Assembly (NCBI GenBank): GCA_029857855.1
Contig: JAOUGG010000193.1
Span: 1 to 5,896 of the forward strand
Direction: 5' to 3'
DNA length: 5,896 bases
Source of the DNA: Acidimicrobiia bacterium
GTDB taxonomy: Bacteria > Actinomycetota > Acidimicrobiia > Acidimicrobiales > SZUA-35
Shown here: positions 1-5,807 of the stretch, piece after piece
Layout: each line of letters opens with the position of its first letter
How positions within the stretch are numbered: position 1 is the first letter of the stretch
Translations under genes and position numbers: made by a program
Notes under the pieces: model-generated
Database searches by the model: none
What the model was told of the DNA's origin: nothing
What the model saw: the letters and a program-made list of their open reading frames with translations, nothing else

Positions 1-426
1 TCCACCATGTCGGATGAGGAGGCGGCAGCGGTCGAGGTGATCCAAGCCGAGATGCCCCGGGGGTCGGTGCTGTTCTACGACGGCAAGGTCGTCCACGCCG
101 GGGGTGCCAACCGCTCGGACGGCACCCGTCAGGGCGTCAACATCACCTATGCCGTCGGTTGGGTGCGCCAGGAGGAGAACCAGTTCCTGGCCTGCCCACC
201 CGAGATCGCCCGCACACTCGACGACGACCTGCTTCGCCTGATGGGATATCAGCAGGGTGCGTTCGCCCTCGGCTACGTCGGCGACCAGCAGGATCCGCTG
301 GCCGTCCTGCGCCACTCACTGGACGGCGCGACCGACAAGGTCAAGGTGGTCGGCGAGTTCGCCGAGGCCAACCAGTCGTTCCGGTCGTTCGTGACGGAGT
401 TGGGTCCCACGGCGGACTCGTCGTGA
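1..426 (+). CDS. PhyH-family Fe(II)/2-oxoglutarate dioxygenase, C-terminal part
   Basis: The reading frame is already open at base 1 and stops with TGA at 424-426, so only the last 141 codons are present; the ATG at 7 is probably internal. The segment matches the C-terminal half of the phytanoyl-CoA dioxygenase family: GSVLFYDGKVVHAGGANRS followed by TRQGVNITYAVGWVRQEENQ. The histidine at 94-96 is the likely distal iron ligand of the HxD...H triad, and the arginine at 127-129, 11 residues later, is the likely 2-oxoglutarate-binding residue; human PHYH has the same His-to-Arg spacing. The proximal HxD lies outside the window. Such enzymes hydroxylate a substrate using Fe(II), O2 and 2-oxoglutarate, usually in the cytoplasm. 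The substrate cannot be told, because bacterial PhyH proteins act on acyl-CoAs, amino acids, ectoine and natural products. The next gene starts 10 bases downstream on the same strand, so an operon is likely. Confidence 0.85.
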   Translation, partial: STMSDEEAAAVEVIQAEMPRGSVLFYDGKVVHAGGANRSDGTRQGVNITYAVGWVRQEENQFLACPPEIARTLDDDLLRLMGYQQGAFALGYVGDQQDPLAVLRHSLDGATDKVKVVGEFAEANQSFRSFVTELGPTADSS

Positions 427-436
427 CCCCGCCGAC

Positions 437-2095
437 ATGGCCCGGCTTCCCCCTCGCCGTCACCCGCACTACACCGGCTGGACCGACGTCGAGGCCTACT
501 GCTGGCCGTTCAGCCACGAGCCCGGTGATCCGGTGGCGGTGCACTGCTCGTCGCGGGCCGAGTCGTTCGCCGTGGAGGTGGCCCGAGTCGGCGCTCGTCG
601 CGACGTGGTGTGGCGGAGTTCGGACATCCGGGCCGACGATCAGCGCTCGGAGGACCTGGCCGATGACGACCGGGCCTGGGCCGAGGGGTGCGACTGGCCC
701 GTCGGCTTCGTGGTCCCGACCGAGCGGTCGTGGCCGTCGGGCTTCTATCACATCCGACTTCTCGCCGACGGCGGCAGCGCCTATGCCAGTGCCAGAGCCA
801 GTGCCAGTGCCGGCAATGACCGTTCGGGGGGCGACGCCTTCTTCGTCCTCCGTCCACCGGCCGGGCGACGCGGCAACCCGTTGCTGGTGCTGGCCACCAA
901 CACGTGGAACGCCTACAACCAGTGGGGTGGTCGCTGCCTGTACAGCGGGGCGGAGTCGGTGTCGTTCGCCCGACCGCTCGAACGGGGCTACCTGCACCGA
1001 CCGGGGTCCGACGACCCCTCCCTCCCCGACGGTTTCGACGGTCGGGTGGCCAACATCGACGGCGACCCCGAGCACGCCGCGCTCCAGCGCTACCAGGCTG
1101 ACGGCCACTGGCCGCTGTGGACCGGTTCGGCCGGGTGGCACAACTGGGAACGACGGTTCGTGGCCTGGGCGGAGACCAACGGATGGTCGATCGACGTGGC
1201 GGTCAACGCCGACCTCGAGTTCCACCCCGAGGTGCTCGACGGAGCCAACGGGCTGCTGTCGGTCGGGCATGACGAGTACTGGTCGTGGGCGATGCGGGAC
1301 ACGGTCGACGCCTGGGTCGACGACGGGGGCCGTTGGGGCGTGTTCTCGGGCAACACCTGCTTCTGGCAGGTCCGGTTCACCGACGACGGACGATCGATGG
1401 TCTGTCACCGCGGCGCAGCCCGAGGTACCGACGCGGTGGCGGACCGCTCACGCATGACGGGCAGCTGGTCCGACCCGCTCGTTCGACGTCCCGAGAACAC
1501 GACGACCGGCTTGAGTTTCACCCGGGGCGGCTACTACCGCATGGGGCTGGCGGTGGCCGACGGCGACGGAACCTACACCATCCACCGGCCGGACCACTGG
1601 GCGCTGTCCGGCACCGGGCTGGCCGCCGGCGACCGCCTGGGCGAAGGACGGTTCATCGTCGCCTACGAGGTCGACGGCTGTGATCTGACCACCATCGACG
1701 GTCGACCGCAGCCGACCGGCCTCGACGGCACGCCCGGCGATCTGACCGTCATCGCCACCGCCCCGGCCCGGCTCATCTCCATCACCGATGAACGGTGCGA
1801 GGCCCCGGCGGCGCTGTGGGCCAGTGTCGATCCGCCTGGTGATCTGGAGAGCACCGCCGCCATGTTGTTCGGCGACGACCGGCCCGAACACGTCGAACGG
1901 ATCGCGGCCGGTCACGCCGTCATCGGCGCCTTCGAACGAGGTGCCGGCAGCGTGTTCAACGCCGGGACGACCGACTGGGCCTACGGCCTCGACCCGCCCG
2001 AACAACCCGATCCGGCGGTGGCCACCGTCACCACCAACGTGCTTCGCCACGTCACCGGCCATGACACCAGGTTTCAGGGGCACCGACCAGGGTAG
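437..2095 (+). CDS. N,N-dimethylformamidase beta subunit-like protein
   Basis: This 552-residue protein has no signal peptide or membrane segment, so it is probably cytoplasmic. Residues about 10-140 look like the N-terminal beta-rich domain of the family (PGDPVAVHCSS, SFAVEVARVGARRDVVW, WPSGFYHIRL). Residues about 148-540 form the DMFase large-subunit C-terminal-like domain, with LLVLATNTWNAYNQWGG (148-164), GLLSVGHDEYWSWAM (273-287) and GGRWGVFSGNTCFWQVRF. Paracoccus DMFase hydrolyses dimethylformamide with a mononuclear iron held by two tyrosines and a glutamate. By motif and spacing, Y160 and E280 are the best candidates here for one Tyr and the Glu; the second Tyr may be Y169 or Y185. 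This mapping is inference. The protein is shorter than the true DMFase large subunit (about 760 residues), and no small-subunit gene is visible, so the real substrate may be a different amide. The ATG at 437 has no clear Shine-Dalgarno but is 10 bases after the PhyH stop, and the conserved N-terminal domain begins soon after it. Residues 117-126 are an Ala-Ser expansion encoded by a hexamer repeat. Confidence 0.8.
   Translation: MARLPPRRHPHYTGWTDVEAYCWPFSHEPGDPVAVHCSSRAESFAVEVARVGARRDVVWRSSDIRADDQRSEDLADDDRAWAEGCDWPVGFVVPTERSWPSGFYHIRLLADGGSAYASARASASAGNDRSGGDAFFVLRPPAGRRGNPLLVLATNTWNAYNQWGGRCLYSGAESVSFARPLERGYLHRPGSDDPSLPDGFDGRVANIDGDPEHAALQRYQADGHWPLWTGSAGWHNWERRFVAWAETNGWSIDVAVNADLEFHPEVLDGANGLLSVGHDEYWSWAMRDTVDAWVDDGGRWGVFSGNTCFWQVRFTDDGRSMVCHRGAARGTDAVADRSRMTGSWSDPLVRRPENTTTGLSFTRGGYYRMGLAVADGDGTYTIHRPDHWALSGTGLAAGDRLGEGRFIVAYEVDGCDLTTIDGRPQPTGLDGTPGDLTVIATAPARLISITDERCEAPAALWASVDPPGDLESTAAMLFGDDRPEHVERIAAGHAVIGAFERGAGSVFNAGTTDWAYGLDPPEQPDPAVATVTTNVLRHVTGHDTRFQGHRPG
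785..814 (+). repeat. In-frame GCCAGT-type hexamer tandem repeat
   Basis: Five consecutive hexamers are present: GCCAGT (785-790), GCCAGA (791-796), GCCAGT (797-802), GCCAGT (803-808) and GCCGGC (809-814). They sit in frame within the DMFase-like gene and encode AS-AR-AS-AS-AG. The repeat lies in a low-complexity loop between the WPSGFYHIRL strand and the following FFVLRP strand of the N-terminal domain. A hexamer unit changes the loop length by two residues per copy without altering the frame, as expected from replication slippage. Confidence 0.8.
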
Positions 2096-2130
2096 ACACA
2101 GGGTTGACCGCAACTCATCCGCGATCACGA

Positions 2131-2142
2131 GGATCCGGATCC
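2131..2142. repeat. 12-bp perfect palindrome upstream of the BaeRF start
   Basis: Two directly abutting GGATCC units make a perfect 12-bp palindrome. It lies in the 64-base gap between the DMFase-like stop (2095) and the ATG at 2160, just before the Shine-Dalgarno at 2151. It could be an operator or may be chance; no second copy is seen in the window. A TTGACC at 2104-2109 resembles a -35 box, but no -10 hexamer follows at the right distance. Confidence 0.45.
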
Positions 2143-2150
2143 GAACGCAC

Positions 2151-2155
2151 GGAGG
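2151..2155 (+). promoter_or_regulatory. Shine-Dalgarno GGAGG that fixes the ATG at 2160
   Basis: A perfect GGAGG lies four bases before the ATG at 2160-2162. It is the clearest ribosome binding site in the window. It supports 2160 as the true start of the BaeRF gene, although the ATG is in a different frame (frame of 2160) from the main coding frame (frame of 2288). Between the stop at 2095 and the GTG at 2288 the main frame contains no ATG, GTG or TTG codon. Confidence 0.7.
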
Positions 2156-2159
2156 ACCG

Positions 2160-2274
2160 ATGGCTCAGTCACCGAACACCGACCAGGACGCGGTCGAAGA
2201 CAGGCCCACATCCGGTGGCGGATCGACACCGATCCGGGCCGTCGACGGCTCCGATCGGTCTGTCGCAGCAAGGG
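2160..2274 (+). other. 5' part of the BaeRF gene, in a shifted frame
   Basis: From the ATG at 2160 this frame encodes about 37 residues: an acidic, Gly/Ser/Thr-rich leader (MAQSPNTDQDAVEDRP), then TPIRAVDGSDRSVAA. It then runs into the frame that encodes GPFATVYLAAED, the characteristic beginning of the Rv2629-like family. Mycobacterium tuberculosis Rv2629, as I recall it, starts with a short leader ending in LVAAEGPFASVYF, so RSVAA plus GPFATVYL gives the expected order. One added base, for example a fourth G at 2272-2274, would join the parts as SVAARGPFATVYL. The other two frames here translate to Arg- or Thr-rich strings typical of non-coding frames. The cause may be a sequencing error, a real mutation or, less likely, recoding. 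Confidence 0.65.
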
Positions 2275-2287
2275 CCCGTTCGCCACG

Positions 2288-3205
2288 GTGTACCTGGCGG
2301 CCGAGGACTCGCCTCATGAAGCATGGTCGACGGTGCGACCGGATCTCATCGAGCAGGGCGCCACCGAGGAGGCGGTCCGGGCAATCGAGGCCCGACTCGG
2401 CCTACCCGCCCCCGAGCACACCGCAGGCCACTGCGTGATCGCGGCGGCCGACGGCACCACCATCGTGGACCATGCCACCGATCCACCTCACGACGATCTG
2501 GCGTTCGTCGACACCCGGCCCTACGCCGCTCGCCTCCTGGAGTGGGATCAACGGCGAGTGGCCCATGTCGTCGTAACGGTGGGAGACAACGGTGCCGACA
2601 TCACGTCGTTCGACGTCAACCACCGCACCGAGACGACCGTCCATTCCGATGAAGTCGCAGGACCCGGACCGGCCCACGGACCGGCCGACGCCGTGGCCCA
2701 CGCCTGCGAGGCGATCTCGGCCCGTCTGGTGGTCGTGGCCGGGGACGAGGGCCTCACCGGGGCGGTGTCCGAAGCGCTCGTGGCCCGACTGCCGGTCACC
2801 TGCCGCGTTGTCACCGAGTCGGTGGACAGTCTCGATGACCTGGTCGATCTGGTCGTCCGGCACGTGGCCGACACGGTCGCCCGAACCACGGTCGAACAGC
2901 TGCGTGATCACCGCTTCCTTCGCACCCACGAGGCCGCGGTCGACGGCGTCAACGACACGATCGCCGCGCTGGCCGCAGGTGCCGCGGAGCGGGTGCTCAT
3001 GCCCGACGATCCGAACGATCAGCGCCGCCTCTGGATCGGAGCGGGACCCACCGACCTGTCGCTCACACAGGTCGGCAACTTCGTGCAGGCCCGACTCAGC
3101 GATGCGATCATCCGCAGCGCCGTTCTGCAGGGGGCCGACATCTACATCATCCCCTCGACCGGAGAGACGGGCCCGGACGACGACACGGCCGCCTTCACCT
3201 CCTAG
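2288..3205 (+). CDS. Rv2629/BaeRF-type eRF1-fold protein (Vms1-like), main frame
   Basis: The intact frame encodes 305 residues from GTG 2288, but this is unlikely to be the real start. The conserved GPFAT lies immediately upstream in the same frame, and translation probably begins at ATG 2160 in another frame, giving about 348 residues after one base is restored (Rv2629 is about 374). The N-terminal part (FATVYLAAEDSPHEAWSTVRP, GHCVIAAADGTTIVDH) and middle part (VVTVGDNGADITSFDV, ARLVVVAGDEGLTGAVSEAL) match bacterial relatives of archaeo-eukaryotic release factor eRF1. The C-terminal portion (QVGNFVQARLSDAIIRSAVLQGADIYIIP) resembles the eRF1 domain-3/L7Ae-like fold. No GGQ motif is seen. Eukaryotic Vms1/ANKZF1 of this superfamily releases peptidyl-tRNA from stalled ribosomes, and a role in ribosome rescue or stress is inferred. 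The end (DDDTAAFTS) lacks the usual GAxLR-type terminus. The gene is convergent with the YvlD-like gene. Confidence 0.75.
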   Translation: MYLAAEDSPHEAWSTVRPDLIEQGATEEAVRAIEARLGLPAPEHTAGHCVIAAADGTTIVDHATDPPHDDLAFVDTRPYAARLLEWDQRRVAHVVVTVGDNGADITSFDVNHRTETTVHSDEVAGPGPAHGPADAVAHACEAISARLVVVAGDEGLTGAVSEALVARLPVTCRVVTESVDSLDDLVDLVVRHVADTVARTTVEQLRDHRFLRTHEAAVDGVNDTIAALAAGAAERVLMPDDPNDQRRLWIGAGPTDLSLTQVGNFVQARLSDAIIRSAVLQGADIYIIPSTGETGPDDDTAAFTS

Positions 3206-3229
3206 CACCGACCGGGCGGACCAACGCGT

Positions 3230-3256
3230 CGCGGCCGGAGATCGGGTGCGACCGCG
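3230..3256. terminator. Possible hairpin between convergent genes
   Basis: CGCGGCCG (3230-3237) can pair with CGACCGCG (3249-3256), with one mismatch and an 11-base loop. It lies in the 53-base gap between the plus-strand BaeRF stop and the minus-strand YvlD-like stop. That is where a shared terminator would be expected. No U-tract follows on either strand, so it is at best a weak or Rho-assisted terminator. Confidence 0.25.
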
Positions 3257-3258
3257 TG

Positions 3259-3615
3259 CTACCGCTCGTTCTCGTTGATGAGGATGCTCGACAGGGCCCA
3301 GCTGACCACGGTGATGACCAAGGCTCCGAGGAACGCCGGCACGAATCCGTCGATGGCGAGATTGTCGGTGAGCCACGCCGTCCCGCCGAGCATCGCCGCG
3401 TTGACGACGAGGGTGAACAGTCCGAGCGTGAGCAGGAGCGCAGGGAACGTCAGGACCATCACCACAGGGCGGATAAACGCGTTGATCAGGCCGAAGACGA
3501 TGGCCACGAACAGAATCGATCCGATGTCCTCGGTCAAGGTGATTCCGTCGATGAAGCGGGCGGCCACCCAGAGGGCCGCTGCGTTGATAATGACCCGAAG
3601 GGCGATGCGAATCAT
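3259..3615 (-). CDS. YvlD-like / phage holin family IV membrane protein
   Basis: This 118-residue, very hydrophobic protein has four predicted membrane helices at about residues 3-22, 31-47, 51-75 and 91-113, and a charged C-terminus (NENER). The central motif NAFIRPVVMVLTFPALLLT followed by LGLFTLVVNAAML is the signature of the Phage_holin_4_2/YvlD family. Despite the family name, chromosomal members are usually not in prophages, and no other phage gene is visible here. Bacillus YvlD is linked to envelope stress, but the molecular role is not established and I assign none. The ATG at 3613-3615 overlaps the stop of the upstream GNAT gene by four bases (ATGA on the minus strand), which implies translational coupling. 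An AGG in the upstream gene's 3' end may act as a weak ribosome binding site. Confidence 0.88.
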   Translation of the reverse strand: MIRIALRVIINAAALWVAARFIDGITLTEDIGSILFVAIVFGLINAFIRPVVMVLTFPALLLTLGLFTLVVNAAMLGGTAWLTDNLAIDGFVPAFLGALVITVVSWALSSILINENER

Positions 3616-4037
3616 GGTTGTAGCCTAGCTCGTGTCGTCGGGCGACCTGGAGGCGAGCTGGCAACGGGCTCGATCGCGGTGAGATCGATGCGGTACCGCC
3701 GGCCTTGTGGACCGCCCCCCTCGTGGTCGGGCATCGTGAACCGTTCATACAGTTCGGCGCCCGCAGCCTCCATGACTTTGCGGGAGGCGATGTTCTCCTC
3801 GTTGACGGTGAGTTCGACGTAGTCGAGGCCCCGAGCCCTGGCTTCGGGCAGCATCATTCGCAGCGCCCGGGTGGCGTAGCCGCGACGACGTTTCCATTCG
3901 ACGACGCCGTAACCGATGTGGCCGAGCACGTAGGGCGGGAGGCTCTCGTCGCTGTCGGCGACCCACCGGAAGCTGATCCCGCCACAGAACTCGCCGTCCC
4001 AGATCCACTTCCGGATGCTGGGGATGCGTGGCACCAT
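3612..4037 (-). CDS. GNAT family N-acetyltransferase, C-terminal part in intact frame
   Basis: This frame gives 141 residues from an internal ATG at 4037, but the full gene most likely starts at 4234 and has about 207 residues once one base is restored. The acetyl-CoA-binding motif A is VVEWKRRRGYATRAL (residues 45-59), with the RRRGYA pyrophosphate-binding turn at 50-55. It is preceded by the LGHIGYGVV strand and followed by LDYVELTVNEENIASRKVMEAAGAEL, the usual GNAT motif B region. The segment WIWDGEFCGGISFRWV is typical of an actinobacterial GNAT subfamily. The enzyme would transfer an acetyl group from acetyl-CoA to an amine; the acceptor is unknown. The C-terminus runs through the junction with the YvlD-like gene and ends in an ATGA overlap. 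The same frame is closed by a stop at 4118-4116, so it cannot by itself reach a proper N-terminus. Confidence 0.82.
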   Translation of the reverse strand: MVPRIPSIRKWIWDGEFCGGISFRWVADSDESLPPYVLGHIGYGVVEWKRRRGYATRALRMMLPEARARGLDYVELTVNEENIASRKVMEAAGAELYERFTMPDHEGGGPQGRRYRIDLTAIEPVASSPPGRPTTRARLQP

Positions 4038-4099
4038 GGTGCCGTCGGGCAGCTCGACGGGCGGGGCGGTTCCGTCGAGGTCGATGTCCGTGGCCAGGA

Positions 4100-4234
4100 A
4101 ACCACGGGGTCGGACTCAATCGCCTCGATCTGTTTGCGCCGCAACTCGGGCCGGCTCGACGACGGCGACCACCCTCGCTCCAACGCGGCCAAGTAGTCGG
4201 GCAACAGCTCATGGCTGGGCCATCGCAGCTCCAT
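4100..4234 (-). other. 5' part of the GNAT gene, in a shifted frame
   Basis: From the ATG at 4234 this frame encodes about 45 residues: MELRWPSHELLPDYLAALE, then RGW and ELRRKQIEAIESDPVV. I recognise this as the N-terminus of the same GNAT subfamily, which typically reads LLPxYxxALxRGW. After VV the family sequence continues as FLATDIDLDG...PPVELPDGTMVPRIP, which is found in the next frame starting at 4100-4098. Reading GTG GTT TTC CTG, with one more T than the GTGGTTTCCTG present, would join the two parts as VVFLATD. Without it, translation from 4234 continues out of frame to a stop near 3854 and yields a Ser/Pro/Thr-rich nonsense tail. Confidence 0.7.
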
Positions 4235-4240
4235 GTCTCA

Positions 4241-4246
4241 ACGATA
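4241..4246 (-). promoter_or_regulatory. Possible -10 element for a leaderless GNAT transcript
   Basis: On the minus strand TATCGT fits the actinobacterial -10 pattern TAnnnT and ends six bases before the ATG at 4234. A transcript starting 6-8 bases after the hexamer would begin at or next to the ATG. No Shine-Dalgarno precedes the ATG, which fits leaderless initiation. No good -35 box is found 16-18 bases upstream. A 10-bp palindrome, CCGAATTCGG, lies at 4270-4279 in the same gap. Confidence 0.3.
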
Positions 4247-4287
4247 GTTGGAGCCTGGCGCCCGGTCGTCCGAATTCGGTTGCGGGT

Positions 4288-5652
4288 CTATTCCCGCTGG
4301 ATCGGCTTCGGCGGTGGGAGTTCGGATTCGGTGGCTGGACGGGTGGTCCACACGAAGTTGCCGCTCGCAGATCGTTCCCGGACCAGCGTCTCTCGCCCGT
4401 CGTGGACCCGCCGGTGGCAGGCTCCACAGAGCAGAGCCAGGTTGTCGAGATCGGTGCGTCCTTTGGCTGGGGCATTCCAGGGGATGATGTGGTGGGCCTG
4501 GCACCGTTGGAACGCGGCACCGCAGAGCACACAGCCCCGGTCTCGCACAACCAATGCCAGGTGCTGGGCGACCGACCCATGTCGGCGGCTGCGCCCCAGC
4601 CACAGCGGTCGACCGTCGAGTCCGACGATCACCGCCGAGAGATCACCGGACGCCGCCAGCTCGGCCACGAGCTGATCGCTGACCGGGCCAGATCCGATTT
4701 GGGTGGCCGCCCGCCGACCTGAGCCGTGGCCGGCGAGGTCGTCGATACCCAGGGTGATCACCACCGACGGTCGTGAACCGCCGCCGCCACTTCCGCGTTC
4801 GGATACGTCGAGCCCGCCGGCGCCACGCAGACGTTGTAGGGCGGCGTCGAATCGGCGGTGGTCGAGTTGGGCATGCTCGCAACCGGCTCGGTCGCGGCCC
4901 CCGGCGTTGTGGTAAGCGGAGTCGGCGTCGTTGCTCAACATCGCCCACAGCTGATCGATGATCGCATCGGGCCCTTCGATACCGAGCCCTGCCAAACCGG
5001 GATCAGCCCCGCAGGCTGGGACGGCGTAGCGGCGCACCCGGCGGGCCGCCATCTGCGCTGCGTATTTGGCGTTGGCATCGGCCGCAGAGACCCGCTCGCT
5101 CAAATACTGCTCGACCACGTGAGCGGATTGGTCGGGATCGAGTCCACCGACCAGTTCAAGCAGGTCGGCCGGGATCTCCCCCGTCGATTCGTCGGCGGCC
5201 TTGGACACGGCGTCGATTCCGTCGCCGCTCACTCCACCTCCGGCAGCCTGCTCCGCCAGCCGGGGATTGGAGGCCAGCGCAGCCGCCCGGTGGGCGTCTC
5301 GATTCACCGATCGACCCGACCGGCCACGGCCGGCCCCACCCGCCGACAGGTAGGCTCGAGCCCGCCGACGATCCGAGCGGGCGTCGCCGCTGGACCCGGC
5401 CAGCCGGGCGACCGCCACCAGGCGAACCGCCTCCAAATGTTGTTCCCACCTGGCGGCCAGAGCGACCAACCGACGGTCTCCCTCAGCCGCCAGATCGCTG
5501 ACGAGAGCCTCGAACCGGGCCGTCAGAGCAGCAACGGCATCAACCGCACCGCCATCACGATCAACGCCATCCACATCGATTTCACCGCCTGCACCGCCGC
5601 CCGGCGCACCCAACACCTTCACACGATCCACACTAATCAAGCCCTGTGACAA
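4288..5652 (-). CDS. DUF222 (13E12 repeat family) HNH endonuclease-like protein
   Basis: This intact 454-residue protein consists of a long helical DUF222 region (about residues 35-340) and a C-terminal HNH domain at about 369-419. The HNH domain is complete. Two CxxC pairs (C374/C377 and C409/C412) would bind a structural zinc. H387-H388 in AHHIIPW, N404 in DLDNLALLC and H413 in CHRRVHDG supply the His-Asn-His metal site. HNH domains of this kind nick or cut DNA. DUF222-HNH proteins are abundant in actinobacterial genomes as 13E12-type repeats, but their cellular role is not established and mobility is only suspected. No partner nuclease, methylase or recombinase is seen nearby. The start is uncertain: TTG at 5652 gives the longest form but has no ribosome site. 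GTG at 5631 has AGGG ten bases upstream and loses only seven residues, so it may be the real start. Confidence 0.88.
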   Translation of the reverse strand: MSQGLISVDRVKVLGAPGGGAGGEIDVDGVDRDGGAVDAVAALTARFEALVSDLAAEGDRRLVALAARWEQHLEAVRLVAVARLAGSSGDARSDRRRARAYLSAGGAGRGRSGRSVNRDAHRAAALASNPRLAEQAAGGGVSGDGIDAVSKAADESTGEIPADLLELVGGLDPDQSAHVVEQYLSERVSAADANAKYAAQMAARRVRRYAVPACGADPGLAGLGIEGPDAIIDQLWAMLSNDADSAYHNAGGRDRAGCEHAQLDHRRFDAALQRLRGAGGLDVSERGSGGGGSRPSVVITLGIDDLAGHGSGRRAATQIGSGPVSDQLVAELAASGDLSAVIVGLDGRPLWLGRSRRHGSVAQHLALVVRDRGCVLCGAAFQRCQAHHIIPWNAPAKGRTDLDNLALLCGACHRRVHDGRETLVRERSASGNFVWTTRPATESELPPPKPIQRE

Positions 5653-5807
5653 TCAAGGGTGATAAAGCACTGACAACCCGATCTCTTTCTGTTTTTCTAC
5701 TTTAGATTATGAGAATCTGGCGATTCTGGAGGCGCGGCTTCGGGACCCTGAGTTCTGCTTGCCTCAAGCGTCAGTCTCCGATGAGCTCCCGTCCTACGCT
5801 GACGGTC
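5653..5807. promoter_or_regulatory. AT-richer divergent intergenic region
   Basis: This 155-base gap separates the minus-strand HNH gene from the plus-strand gene starting at 5808, so it should hold promoters for both. Positions about 5681-5711 are strikingly T-rich for this genome (CTTTCTGTTTTTCTACTTTA). A perfect 6-bp inverted repeat, AGAATC (5712-5717) and GATTCT (5722-5727), encloses TGGC. GGAGG at 5728-5732 has no start codon at a useful distance. I could not pair a convincing -35 and -10 on either strand. The frame of the downstream gene is open from an ATG at 5709, but its translation up to 5807 is Arg-rich and looks non-coding. Confidence 0.45.

Noticed and set aside
341..1408. Long minus-strand open frame (355 codons) opposite the DMFase-like gene, and a plus-strand frame at 159-1457
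   Set aside because: Both are shadows of a real GC-rich gene: Arg/Pro/Thr/Ser-rich or featureless translations with no family motif, fully overlapping a well-recognised protein.
2260..2280. Programmed -1 ribosomal frameshifting in the BaeRF gene
   Set aside because: No X-XXY-YYZ slippery heptamer in the right phase and no strong following structure was noticed. A missing base is simpler, especially with a second similar break in the window.
3259..3615. Prophage or lysis cassette suggested by the 'holin' family name
   Set aside because: No endolysin, integrase, capsid or other phage gene is present, and the family is common as a chromosomal YvlD-like protein.
2402..3748. 448-codon minus-strand open frame
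   Set aside because: It lies antisense to the BaeRF gene and also overlaps the YvlD-like gene in another frame; its His/Arg/Gly-rich translation has no recognisable domain.
3256..3822. Plus-strand open frames opposite the YvlD-like and GNAT genes
   Set aside because: The minus-strand genes have clear family signatures; the plus frames give charged low-complexity strings and no ribosome site.
4858..5649. 263-codon plus-strand open frame opposite the HNH gene
   Set aside because: It is antisense to a complete DUF222-HNH protein and shows no motif of its own.
4288..5652. Restriction or anti-phage defence system around the HNH protein
   Set aside because: No methyltransferase, helicase, toxin or other defence partner lies beside it; DUF222-HNH genes usually occur alone.
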